Positions 44,496 through 59,100 of a stretch of 64,000 nucleotides of DNA are shown here, one piece after another; position 1 is the stretch's first letter, and the number at the start of each line of letters is the position of its first letter. The notes under the pieces are model-generated. The model worked only from the letters and a program-made list of their open reading frames with translations. It made no database searches and had not been told where the DNA came from. The stretch comes from Ursus arctos (taxonomy: Eukaryota > Chordata > Mammalia > Carnivora > Ursidae). The stretch lies in assembly GCF_023065955.2 (NCBI RefSeq), contig NW_026622919.1, positions 6,088,501-6,152,500 on the forward strand, read 5' to 3'. The translations under genes and the position numbers were made by a program.

Positions 44496-46099
44496 GTGTC
44501 ATCTTTTTGAGACTGTTTCAGTGTTCTACCTGTTTAGTTGCTTTTTTTTCTCTGTTACTCTAAATCCTGTTGCCCAAGGGTTGATGAGTCATTCAAGTTA
44601 AAACAGACTAATGAAGTCCCAGAGCAGTGGGCTTCTCTCTAAAGAAAATAGGTCTAAAGTCACAGCAGGAGTTCAAAACATCAAAATGATATCTGTGGTA
44701 ATAAAATACATGAGTAGTATGGACAAATGATGAGCAAAATAATTATTAGCCAATATATTTTAGATTCTCCACCTACCCTTTCTGCTGGGCAGTAACATGT
44801 AAGATTTTAAGTCCTCTCATCTTGCAAGGTGCCTCTCCATGGTGAGAGGTTACAGAAGAGGACTCCAAAGGAAGAGGGACAAGGATCTGAGGAGACAGAA
44901 GATAAGGAAAATTCTAGATCAACATGCTATATTAAATGTCCAAAGTGGGCGTTAAGACTTGGCTTTTAGGTCTAGTTACACTACTAAACTGTGTTCTTTT
45001 GGCTTCTCATTTAGGGACCGATTTCCTATCTTAAAAAGTGAGACTTTTGAGAGGATGAGCATAACCACTGGTTCATTTGAACATTTATTTGGGAAGAATA
45101 AGGGTGTTTATAGGTTCTGGGGGTGTAAAGGTTTTCTCCCTTTTGGTGCAAAGCATTTGCAAAATGGAGAGGTCAACAGCTTTGATATAGGATCTGTCCA
45201 ATTTCACTAAAACAGGTTAGCCCTACAAATACTAGCCTGAGTTATGGTTTCTATTAGGATTCTCAGGCGGTAGGAATCCTGCCTGTACCCTTCTCTCTGA
45301 TGGTGGGGATCCTGGAAAAGAGATGTCCCTGATTTGCGTCACAACTTGTAACTTAAGTGTTTTTTTCTTTTTTGAAAATTTTTTGAAGATCAGTGCCTAA
45401 TCGAAATTCAAGTATTGTGAGGGAGGGACAGTTCTGCCAGTCATTCTGATACTATAAGAACAGATTTTAGGAAATTCCACGTAAACACGTTTGCTACGGG
45501 TGTTACATTTTCTACTTAGAAAGCTTAGGGTCTAGAGAGTGGAGTTGAATAATCTTATGATAATGGCAGAACAGTATTTCGTTGACATGTGGACTTTACA
45601 CTCAGGTTGTGTGACACGAGCGGGAAGAGGAGGGAGAGTGTAGGACTCACTATCGCTTACGCCCATTGTACCTCTTAAAGGCTTTTAAATTAGATCACTT
45701 TAGAACAAGACATTAGTCTCCCCTTTGTAATGCTCCTGTTAACATTGGTTTGGAAGTACTGGGGTGCTCAGCTGGAGAACTACAGGAAGATGGGTCACCT
45801 AATCAAATCTGAGTTTACAGTCTGGACTGTAGGTAAATCTATTTGGATGTAGTCAGAAAAGGGCGTAAAGTCTACAAAGGAGCATCAACAAAACTTAGCA
45901 GTGGTCGCGTTTTCTAGAGGGGGCTGTAACTGCCAATTCTAGAGCAGAGGTCAGTTCCACAGAAAGGACGTTCCCGATTACCTGAGCTGGGTGGAAATCG
46001 TCTCCTGGGGGTGGAGTTGGATGTTCAAACCGGATGCTCCCAACTCTGGTTTATGAGCTCGTCTCCTAGGAGCTCGACTCACACGAGCCAGGAGTCTTC
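44496..46099. other. Intergenic region between JPT1 and NT5C
   Basis: About 1.6 kb with no recognised repeat or gene. It is the longest SINE-free intergenic stretch of the window. Confidence 0.75.
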
Positions 46100-48205
<2,106 letters not shown>

Positions 48206-48418
48206 AGGAAGGGTAGGCAGACCAGCAGGGAACTGCAGTAGAGCTCAATGACAGGGCAGTGCCATGGCGGTGGCCCCCCGCACCGCGGAGCAGGGAGACA
48301 CAGTGACCTCCATCCTCACAAGCCAGCCACCTGCAACTCAACAAGATGGCTGGCAAGGAAACATGGTGGGAAAATCACTCAGGAACCTTTCTAATAAAAC
48401 ACTTTTGCTCACCACTCT
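48206..48418 (+). other. NT5C: NT5C 3' untranslated region
   Basis: About 210 bases from the stop codon to a cleavage site expected shortly after AATAAA at 48393-48398. Confidence 0.85.
48393..48398 (+). promoter_or_regulatory. NT5C: NT5C polyadenylation signal
   Basis: A canonical AATAAA 190 bases after the stop. The signal for the opposing gene ARMC7 starts 31 bases further on, on the other strand. Confidence 0.85.
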
Positions 48419-48428
48419 TTAAAGGCCT

Positions 48429-48434
48429 TTTATT
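48429..48434 (-). promoter_or_regulatory. ARMC7: ARMC7 polyadenylation signal (inferred)
   Basis: Minus-strand AATAAA facing the NT5C signal. Cleavage would be expected around 48400-48420, overlapping or abutting the end of NT5C. Confidence 0.6.
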
Positions 48435-49011
48435 TGGGAAAGTAAAGGGACAGGAGCCCTAGGAGGGGCAGCTGGAGAAAGGCTGATAGAAGGCTTTCTC
48501 CTCCCTCCTCATGTCCTTAGTCCAGTGGCTCCAGAACCTGCCCCACCTCCATAACCACAGACACCATCTCTCCCGCATCTGCCTTTCCTTGACCACGTTA
48601 GAGGTCAACCTTGAGGGAGTGTAGGAAGCTCCCCATTGCTCCTGAACCCCAACTTTCCATGGGGGTCCATACAATTTCCCCTGTGCTGACCGACGTACAC
48701 TGTGGACTCCAAGCCACACACTTCTGTTAGTATTTGGTCCTCTGTCCCCCTTGAGCACCACTCTTGCATTTCTGAAGCCCTTCTGAGTCTAAGACTTCCG
48801 GGGAAGGGCCTCCCCTCACTGACCCAACCCTGACGGCAGAGGAGGAGGACCAGGACTTTCAGGCTGAGGCCATGGAGCTCTGAGGGAAGAAGAGTACACA
48901 GCTTCAAGGGTTTTTGCCTGTATTCTGACGTGTCCTCACCCTCAGAACTGTGGTCTTACTGCCTGATGGCTACCTTAACAGTCAATGGGCTGCATCACTA
49001 AAGAGTAGGAG

Positions 49012-49191
49012 CCCTGGGGTGGCTTGGTTGCTTGGGCGTCCAGCTCTTGGTTTTGGCTCTGGTCGTGATTTCGGGGTTGTGGGATAGGGCCCCTGCATCA
49101 GGCTCTGTGCTGGGTTCAGAGTCTGATTGTCCCTCTCCCTCTGCTCTTCCCCCTATTCTCGCCCACTCTTTCTCTAAAATAAATTTAAAAA
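49012..49191 (+). mobile_element. CAN-SINE, diverged
   Basis: GGGGTGGCTTGGTTGCTTGG to CTAAAATAAATTTAAAAAG, antisense within the inferred ARMC7 3' UTR. Confidence 0.88.
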
Positions 49192-49828
49192 GTATAGACA
49201 TCTTCATCTTTGAAACCCTATGGTGTCTGGCAGATAGACTGTGTGGATAAACCGTTGATCCTGGGCCACAGAGTTCTCCAGGTTGGGGTCAACCATAGCC
49301 AGTACCCACCTGGAGAGCTTGCAGTGCAGGTCCCTAGCCTCCGTCACCCTGGAGTGGGCATGACACCTTCCCAGAGCCCCGAGCTGGCTTCTCATTTCTG
49401 TTCCTCAAGCACAAGCAATTCTAATCCCAGGCCCAGCTGCTCCTCAGGAAAAGCCCCTTCTGTAAAGCCTCTGAATCCACGGTCCCAGCTGCTTCTCCCA
49501 TGAGGTTGAGAGCCTGGCAGTGGGGTGTGGGGGTGGGGGCAGGAGGCAGGAGCTTGACCTCCAGCTGGTTGAGTGCCAACCTATGGAAATGGCATTGCCT
49601 TTGCTCTCCTCCACGTGTCTCAAAGTCCGGCCTCCTCTCTCAATGCCTCTCACCATAGTGTAAATACCTGTCACGCTGAGAAAACTCACCTTTAAAATAG
49701 CTGAGAGGGCACCTTTTGGGGAGAACATGCTCAGTGGGAGCCAGGCTGCTCCTGCTCCCTGAGCCCCAACTAGGATTGTGGCCTCATCTCTAGCAGTCAA
49801 GGTATCATGGCTATGAGGTCTCCCTGGA

Positions 49829-50190
49829 TCACGGCTGCTGTGGGGCCTCAGTCCTTGGCAGTGGGATACCCAGGGCAGAGTGAGCCTGCCAGGTGCGGGC
49901 TTCTGCCACCTGGCTTGGGGAACAGAAGTCTTCCAGGAAGATCTGGGCCAGGTTCCGGAGCCGTGTGTTGGCCGAGAGAGAGAAGCGCAGCATGCACTGG
50001 ACCACGGGCATAGCAGTCAGCTCAGGGTGGGAGCCAGAGCCCGGTGAGCTCAGGTACATGATCGTGGTGACAGCAGATAGCACGGTCTCCTCGTTGGGAC
50101 TGGACAGGCAGTTGATGATGAGTGGGATGCCCCCCGTCTGCAGGATGTGCTCCTTGTTGGCCCTGTCTGGGCACAGGTTACAGAGGCCTC
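49829..50190 (-). CDS. ARMC7: ARMC7 coding exon 3 with stop
   Basis: Acceptor TTCCCCAG on the minus strand. It encodes 119 complete codons starting [14 protein letters not shown], with [19 protein letters not shown] and [15 protein letters not shown] recognisable, and ends with TGA. Confidence 0.95.
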
Positions 50191-53100
50191 CTGGGGAAGA
50201 ACAAGGGGAGACTGGATGCCCCAGGCCTGTGCATCCTCCCACCTGCCCTCCCAGCTCCTCTCTGCCCACTTTGTCCCAGGGATAAGACATCCAAAGTCCA
50301 TTCTGGTATCCATCCCTTCAAGGCTCCTGAAGGCCTGCCTGCCTGCCACAGCCTAGCTTTCAAGAAGTGGGTACCAATCCCTTTCCTCCTTGGAACAGCC
50401 AGTTCAATGTCATTATGCTTTCCCCCTTTTTTTTTTAAAGCAAAAAAAAAAAAAGACACACACACACACACACACACAAACAAAAAATAAAACCCATGAT
50501 ACATCACTTTACAGAATTAAAAAACAGGGGTGCCTAGGTGGCTCAGTCAGTTAAGTGTCTGCCTTCGACTCGGGTCGTGATCCTGGGGTCCCGGGATTGA
50601 GCCCTGCATCTGGCGCTCAGCGAGAAGCCTGCTTTTCCCCTTCCCACTCCCCCGCTTGTGTTCCCTCTCTCACTGGCTCTGTCAAACGAATGAATAAAAT
50701 CTAAATAAATAAATAAATAAATAAATTAATTAATTAATTAACGTGGGTAAGGTGATGATTTCACACATGCCAAAACTTATCAAACTGTATCCTTTAAAGA
50801 TGTACAGCTTATTATATATCAATTATTTCATAAAAGCTGTTAAAAATACTAGAAGCCAAATTATAAATCACTTTAATTCTACCATCTAACATTTGCTTTT
50901 CCTTCCTCAACTTCAAAATACGTGAATACATATAAACATTTAATAAAAATGTGATACTTTCCTGTTTTGTAAGCCAGCTTTTTTCATTCAGCAATGGATT
51001 GTACAACAATGGCATCATTTAACGGCTGTGCAGTGCACTACCTTATGGATGCAGTGTAATTTATTAAGAGGCTAGAGCAAGGGGGGACAGTTGGGGGCTG
51101 GCAGGGACATGCCTCTTCCAGGGATAGGAGTCTGCTGGGGTTCGGCACTGCCGCCCCCTCCCTCACAGTACCTGGGTCAGTTTAAGTCCTGCTATAGGGA
51201 AATGTCTTTAAAAGTTTAATCCATTCGGCCTCTAGGGACTTCTCCCTGTGCTAAAATCCAAATTCCCCTCTGAGGTCTTCATGGCCCTGTGCCACCTGGT
51301 CTGGTCCTTCTCTTTCTCCCTGTCACTTGCAGCCTCAGCCTGTCCCTGTGACCTTCTGGCCCCAGATTATCACATGCTGCCTCCCTTTTGCTGGTAACCA
51401 ACACTTCACGGCTCCCACACCAGTAAGGTTCCCCTGGAATACCACCCCACTCCCGACTCTCTCCATGTCTAGGACACTCCCCTCATCCCTGCATGCTACT
51501 TTCTTCATATGCTTAGAACCCTGAGAAACCACCTGGCAGGTTTGTCTTCTTCCTCACGAGCTGCCAAGCCCCACTAGAAGGCAGGTGCCTGGAGGTCAAG
51601 ACCATGGCCATCTTATTCCCACCAGGTCCTTGGTGCAAGAGGCGTTCCACAGCTACTTGTTAGAAGGGCTGTACAGTGGTGAGCTGCGGAAAAGGGCTGA
51701 ACTGCAGAGGGCCGGGGCCTGCACCATCGGCTCCCTGAGATGTTGCCTACCATGGACTTCTGCAGTTCTGGGATCCGAGCTGTGACTCAGAGCACCCCTG
51801 AGGGAAGGAAGGAGCTGAGGAGCACTCCTGGAATCACAAGGCAAGGGAGACAAGGCACTCTGTCCTCCCTATGGGACACACAAAGGCCTGACCTGCTGAT
51901 ACTACCTCACAGCTGTTCACCTCCGTGGAGCCCTCAGCACATTCTGGGGCATCCTGCTGACTGCCTTCCGTACTTGCTGTCCGTCCCTGTCACTGGACAC
52001 CGTAAGGCAAGGCCCTGCTCTCTGGTTTACCTCAGTATCCCAGGCACCTGCAACTGTGGATGCTCACTGGCCACATGCTGGGAACATAACTGAACCCCAT
52101 GAAGTGTTACTATCACCCCGATTTTAGTGGAAACAGAGGCTGTTGAGTAAGTCGTCCAAAGTCCCAGAAGATGGGAAGCCTTATGCCACAGTCAAGGGAC
52201 AAGTGGGAATGCTCTGGCAGGCCTCTGGCTTCCCGGACACATCCACACCATCTCTTCTGAATTTCAGCAGTGAACCAGCCTCCTACCCACACTGTAGATT
52301 AACTGACTGGGGGCAGGGGATGGGATTTATCTCTGCTGTAAAGTATGATAAGATGAAGTCTGAGTCACCCTTGGCCAGTGAGTCATCATCACACAGAGAT
52401 GAGCCTGGGCGGGACACCGCCACCCAGGCTGGGGGATAGTCAGATGGGATCTGCTGGAGGGTGAAGGCAGGAGGAGGTCTCAGGACAGCTGGCCCCATCT
52501 GCTCCCCAATTGTAGACCTAGGAAGTCTCCAAGGATGGATCTTATGCCTGTCCGAGCTTGCCACTGCCTGGGGCCCAACCACAGGGCATTCTCCTCCACC
52601 TGCTGGCAGCGATCCTCAGAGCGGAAAACAAGAGTGAGCGCTTGCAAAGAGAAGGGCTTCAGCGGGCAACGAGTCTGAACGGAAGCACCCAAAATGGATC
52701 CAGGAGACCCATGAGAAGCTGAGGCCACAGCTACCTGAGCTCTCCCCCGAGTCTACTTCCGTGAGCCTGCCCTGAAGAACGAAGGAGGGCTACAGGAAAA
52801 GAGGAACGCAACAACTGGAAGCTTCCTAAATAATGCCCAGCAAGAGCAAACCGGTTGGACCCAGTTGGGTATGTCGTATGATGGCAAATGATACAATTCT
52901 TAAAAAATCACGTTTTCAAAGAGTATTTAATATGGGAAAATGCCTGCAACATAAGTTAAGTAGGGAAAAACGTCACCAAATTGTATGTAGGATAAAACTG
53001 CAATGAACGAGTTCGGCAAGATGTCAGCTCTTCTGAGAGCCTTCCACGACCACCCTCACCACCCCTCTCCCCAGCGCTCTCCCCTCATCTCCTTTGTGTC

Positions 53101-56100
53101 TCCTCTTCACGCCTGAGCTATCTGTCAGGTTTACTAAAGGCTGCCCCACTAAACCACTCCCAGCAGAGGGGGATTGTCTTGTCTCATTTAGCCGCCTCAG
53201 CCTGGGATATAGCAGATGCTCAATAAATGGACAGACACGTTAACGAAAGACAAGCTGCAGACACAGCAACAGGTTAACAATGCTTATCTCTGGGCAGCGG
53301 GATCAGGAGTCACTTTTATTTCCTTTATTTTCCAAGTTTACCGCCACAGAAATGTCCTGTTTGTTTTGTGTTTTCTGTGGAGAGGAAACAGGGTAGAAAA
53401 TGTAATTTTTATAAGCAGGAAAGGGATTTTTTTAAAGACTCACTTATTTGAGAGAGAGAGAGAAAGCACGCACATGTGCATGAGCAGTAGGGGCAGAGGG
53501 AGAGAAAAGGAGAGAACCTCAAGCAGACTCCCCTGAGCCTGGAGCCGGACCCGGGGCTCGATCCCAGGACCCTGAGATCATGACCTGAGCCGAAATCAAG
53601 AGCCGGCCGCTTAACCGACTGAGCCACCCGGCTGCCCTAGAAAAGGATTTCTTTTTAAAAGCTAAATTTCATTTAGAAAGTAAAACTCACCAAATGACAC
53701 CATTAAAAAAAGTAAAAGGATAAAAGGAGAAAATATTAATAAATTACATATCTGAAAGAGGACTCCTTCCAGAATATATATTACTGCCTATCGAGAAAAG
53801 ATGAACACAATGTAAAAATGAGTAGGACCTGAATAAACTCTGCTCAAGAAGAGCGACGCATGACAGTGTGCTCGTCACTACTTCTCAGAGAAATGAAAAT
53901 CCAAACCCCCACCGGGTGGCTGCACACACCTCCTGTAACAGCTGAAACAAAACACGCGGCCGAGACTAAGGGCTGGTGGGAGGTGGGGGTGCTGGAATTC
54001 TCACACGCCGGTGGCCAGGAGCCTCACACGCCGACGTTGAACATACACCTACCCTATGACTCAGCAATTACACTTCTACCTGAATCCAAGAGAAAGGAGG
54101 ACCTATGTCCACAAGAACCCTTGCGTATGAACATTCGTAACAGCTTTATCCATCAAGGCTCTCCACTAGAAACAAATCTTCATCACCAGGTGAACCGATG
54201 AACCAACTGCGGCATATTCATACGAAGATGTGAGCTCACGACACTGTAACAATATGCGTGAATCTCGAAAACACTGAGTGAAAGAAACCAGACACAGGAG
54301 TCCATCCTGTGTGATTCCACTAAGACGAAGCCCCTGAAAACAGGGACGCCGGGCTGGCTCAGTTGGTGGAGCAAGCAAACCTGATCTGGGGTCGCGAGTT
54401 CAAGCCCCACAATGGGCGTGCGGATGACTTAATTTTTTTTTTTTTTTTTTTTGAGAGAGCAGGCGTAAGAGCACGAGGTGGGGAGGGCCACAGAGGGAGA
54501 GAGAATCTTAAGCAGGCTCCATGCTCCATCACCCACCAAAATAAAATCTTAAAACAACAACAAAACAGGCAAAACCCATGGGTTAGAATAGTGGTTACCT
54601 GAGGGTAGAAGACACTGACTGGGAGATGGTGTGAGGGACTTTTCTGGGGGAGATGGAAACACTATCTTGATTTTAGTGCCGGTTACATAGGTGTACATAT
54701 ACCTTAATGAATTTAAAAATCCATCAAACTACACTGGGTGTTGTATGGAAGTCTTGAATCACTGTATCATATACCTGAAACTAATATTTCACTGAATGTT
54801 AACTAACTGGAATTTAAATAAAAACTTAGGGGCGCCTGGGTGACTCAGTTGTTACGCGTCTGCCTTCAGCTCAGGGCGTGATCCCGGCGTTCTGGGATCG
54901 AGCCCCGCATCGGGCTCCCTGCTCTGCTGGGAGCCTGCTTCTTCCTCTCCCACTCCCCCTGCTTGTGTTCCCTCTCTCACTAGCTGTCTCTCTGTCCAAT
55001 AAATAAATAAAATCTTTAAAAAAATACAAAATAAAAATAAATAAATAAAAACTTAAAAAGTTCAAGGGGAAAAAAACGTCAAATTGACACAAGATATGTG
55101 CACTTCTCCATATGTTGATGGTGTGCCATCTTAAACCACGGTTACCAAACAGAAAGGAGAACAAGTTCTGACTGGCTGATGAACACGTTTTAGACAAACC
55201 AGACAAGACACAAAGAGAACAAGGGGCAAAAGCAGGGCCCTTCTAGGCACAAGGAACCAAAGAAATCCCCAGGAGAGGCAAAAGAGAAAACCCCAACTAC
55301 AACCGTGGATGAGAACGCTGGAGGCTCAGAGAGGTTACGCAGGTGACCTCAGGTCACATAGCAAGTAGGGCATTGCTGCTGAGACAGGAGGGTCTAAGGA
55401 TTGTTCTGGGGATTAAATGAGGTCATGCCCGTAAGTGCTTAGCCAGCAGCTGGGGGCTGGGCAAGCCCTAGGAGACAGCGGCCCAAGACTACTCCATCTG
55501 ATGACTCAGCCGCCCCGGGGCGCTGGGCTGGCTGCGGCCCTGTACCAGATAAAAATCTTCATTTGGGACTATTTGTTCTTGGGTTTTACTTTAGCATCTT
55601 GAAAACCCGCTCTTCCTGAAATTTAAGGGTTGAGGGGTAGAACAGTGTATAGTTACCACTATGTATAAAAAGGAGGGGAACAGGGTGAAAGGGATAGAGA
55701 TGGAAGAGAGACTTCTCTCAAAATACCTTGTATACAGTTTTGACTTGAATCATGAATGTTTCCCATCATAACAAACATCAAATTAAATCAAAAAGAAGAG
55801 AAAACATGGTTTTTCATACTTCTGACCTATATTTCACTTCTGGGAACTTATGCTACTGGTATACCCTTCCAGGGGAGAAACGGCATACGAATAAGGTTAT
55901 CCATAGCAGCACTGCTTGGGACAGCACATGGAAACAACCTGAATGTCCACCCCTAAGGGTGGCTGAACACCGGTCCCTGGGTGCCAGGGAATGGCATGCA
56001 GCATTTGCAAAGAATAAGGCAACTCTTTGTGGGCTGATACTGCAGGTGCACCAAGACATGATGCTAAGTTAAAAAAATAAAAGCAGAATATACATATTCT

Positions 56101-59100
56101 CCACACATGCAGAACCTGCAAAAAAACAAAAAAATAAAAAAACAAAATACAGATTTGTCTGTAAATTCTGAAAATATCTCTGGGAGGATATAAAAGAAAC
56201 TAGCAACAATGGTTGCTTCCAGAAAGGGCTGCAGAGGGAGTTACCATTCACCACATTCTCTTCTGAATTCTGTACCATGTGAATTAATCATGTATCCACA
56301 TAAATTAACACATACACACACAGACAAGGTGTGCTTGCGCCCAGAAATCAGAGGAAGGGGAACTGGTCTCTGCAAGTCTGGGAGGAAAGGCAGAGGCTGG
56401 CTGCCCTGCCCAGCTACTGTGGAAGGGAGCAGTGAGGTGAGAACACTGACATCACCTCCTTTCTATAAGGGGAATCCTGCCACAGATGGATAGCTGAGGA
56501 ATTTTTTCTTTTTTCTTCTTTTTTTTAAAGTAAACTCTATGCCCAACGCGGGGCTCGAACTGACGACCCCAAGATCAAGAGTTGTATGCTCTACCAACTG
56601 AGCCACCCAGGCACCCCAGAAATTATTAAATTATTATAAGTCAGGAAGGTGTCCACCTCTGATAGGAAAGAGAACTGGATCGGAAAGGGACATTTGGGGC
56701 TTTTGGATTGCTGCCATTATTTTAGTTCCTGACCTTGTTGCTGCTTAAGTGGGCATTTGCATTCTCTTTGCTAAACTCTACCTGTACGCGTCAGCCCTCT
56801 TCTGCATCTGTGGGTTGCAGGTATGGGCGCTGTGCCAGCCTCTGGGGCTATAAACAGGGGCATGGTTGGTCCACATCTACTGTGTGCTGGGAGGGGGACG
56901 GTGTTTAATCACATTATTTAATTCTCTCCCCATTTTACTGATGAAGAAACTGAGGCTTAGAGAAACTGAATCACTTTTACCAGTCACCTGGGTCCTCAGT
57001 GGCAGTACTGGGATTCTAACTAGATCTGCCCACCACAGAGCCCTTGCTCCAACCTCCATACTCTGGGGCTTCCCTGTACCTCCTTCTCTCACTGATGAGT
57101 TAGGCTCCAGGGAATAGACATCCAGGGGTTAGACATCTTTCTCCTTAAAAAGGAATTCCTCGGGGTGGGGGGTGGCTCAGTTAAGCATCTGCCTTCGGCT
57201 CAGGTCATGATCCCGGGGTCTTGGGATAGAGTCCTGCATCAGGCTCCCTGCTCAGTGGGGAGTCTGCCTCTCCCTCTCCCTCTGCCCCCCACTCATGCTT
57301 GCTCTCTTTCTCTAGTGTTCTCTCTCTCTCTCAAATAAACAAATATTTTTTAAAGATTTAATAATTTCTAATTAACAAGCGGGAACTTTTAAATTTTTAA
57401 TAAAAAATAATTTTAGGGGCAGCTGGGTGGCTCAGTTGGTTGAGCATCTGACTCACTTGATTTCAGCTCAAGTCATGATCTTGGGATCATGGGACTGAGC
57501 CCTGTGTTGGGCTCTGTGCTCAGTCTGCTTGTCCCTTTCCCTCTGCTTCTCCCCCTGTTCACGCTCTGACTCAAATAAATAAATAACATCTTAAAAAAAT
57601 TTTTTTACAATATATATATATCCCTACTATATTAATACTATAATTCACTTCTGCCTATTTTTGGACTTTATGTAAACAGAGTTACAGTGTATATACCATG
57701 TGTCTAACATCGTTTGCTTAAGGTTATGTTAGTAAAATTACTGCATGTAGCTACAGATTGTCTATTTACCTTGCTAAGTAAGGAATATTAACATCCCACG
57801 TCAGTATCCATTATATTACTGACTGTTTCAAGTTTGGGACTGCTACAGATAATGCTGGTAGTGACATTTTTGCACGTGTCTGGATGTGCATGCCCCCTAA
57901 CCCTATGAATGTAACTGCTGGGTCAGAGAGTGTGTCTATCTTCAATTGTATTAAATATTGTTTTCCAGAGACAGCTGAGGATTTATCTACCAGCCTTTTT
58001 CTGAGCACCACCACCATCTGGTGGCAACTACATATATTGCAGGAAATAGAACACAGGAAAACAATTTAACATGAATTCAGGGAGGCCACCTACTTGAACC
58101 CTGCTTTAGTAACAAAACTGCCAAGTATTCAGTGACATTCTAGGATTCAACCAGTTTTCATGGAGGCAGGTAATTCTCTCCTGGTTCCGTTCAATCTCCA
58201 TACAGCATCTAGAATGGCGCAGGTGTGCAGAGGCTGCATACAGAACACCTGAGAGTCAACCCATGGTGTTTTGGGCAAACATTCCCAAATCAATGCCAAA
58301 GGCTGTCTGGGTTTTTATTTGGCGCAAGAGCCCCAAATTCTTTCACTCATTTGGGTATTTACTGAGATCCTGGCTTTATATCTGGCCCTCCATAACTCTC
58401 CCACTCCCATCCTCCACCCTCAACAAGGGCCAACCAGTACGGCCTTCCAGTGGCAGTCTCCCTTAGATGCCAAATGTGGCCTGGATGGTGAGCACCACCA
58501 TTAGGAGCAGGGATGACTTCCCACCAGAAGCATCTCAAGGATAGTGCGGAAATGCAAGGTGTAGTGGAAAGAAAGAACAAGAAAAGACAACACTCTGGAG
58601 TTTGAGCCTTGGCTCTGCCAACTAGGGCCCCTGGGCACAGAATTTGGATCCAGGAAGAATGGGTAAATGCCTGGCTCCAGTCATCACTAACAGTGGGAGC
58701 CTCAGGCAACGGACCTAACCTCACTGAGGAGTTGTTTCCTCACACGTAAAGACAGCTTAGTACTACTGGCCTTGTGGCTGATGACACATTCAGAGCCCTT
58801 ACAGGACGACAACCAAAGGGTAAGTAAAATAGCTCTACAATTGTTCTAAATGGACAAATCCACAAAAGCAAAGGACAAGAAAGGGGAAAGTACAAAGACT
58901 CAAAAAGCCCTGTGTGTTACCAGCAATCACCGTAACCAGATTCTTCTTGAAGGCTGCAGGGGTGTCTGAGGGGTCACAGGAAGATGGCCCCCCACAGAAA
59001 GTCAACAGTCAGGCACAGGGGCTCACCACTGCAGCTTTCAGCCCTCCGCGCAGGCGGAGCCGCCTGACAGGAGAGGTCTTATCTCAGCTGAAAGCATCAG

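Larger units (their letters stand above)
48415..49828 (-). other. ARMC7: ARMC7 3' untranslated region (inferred)
   Basis: No AATAAA is seen on the minus strand between the stop and 48434, so the 3' UTR is inferred to be about 1.4 kb. It would include a CAN-SINE in antisense at 49012-49191. Confidence 0.6.
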
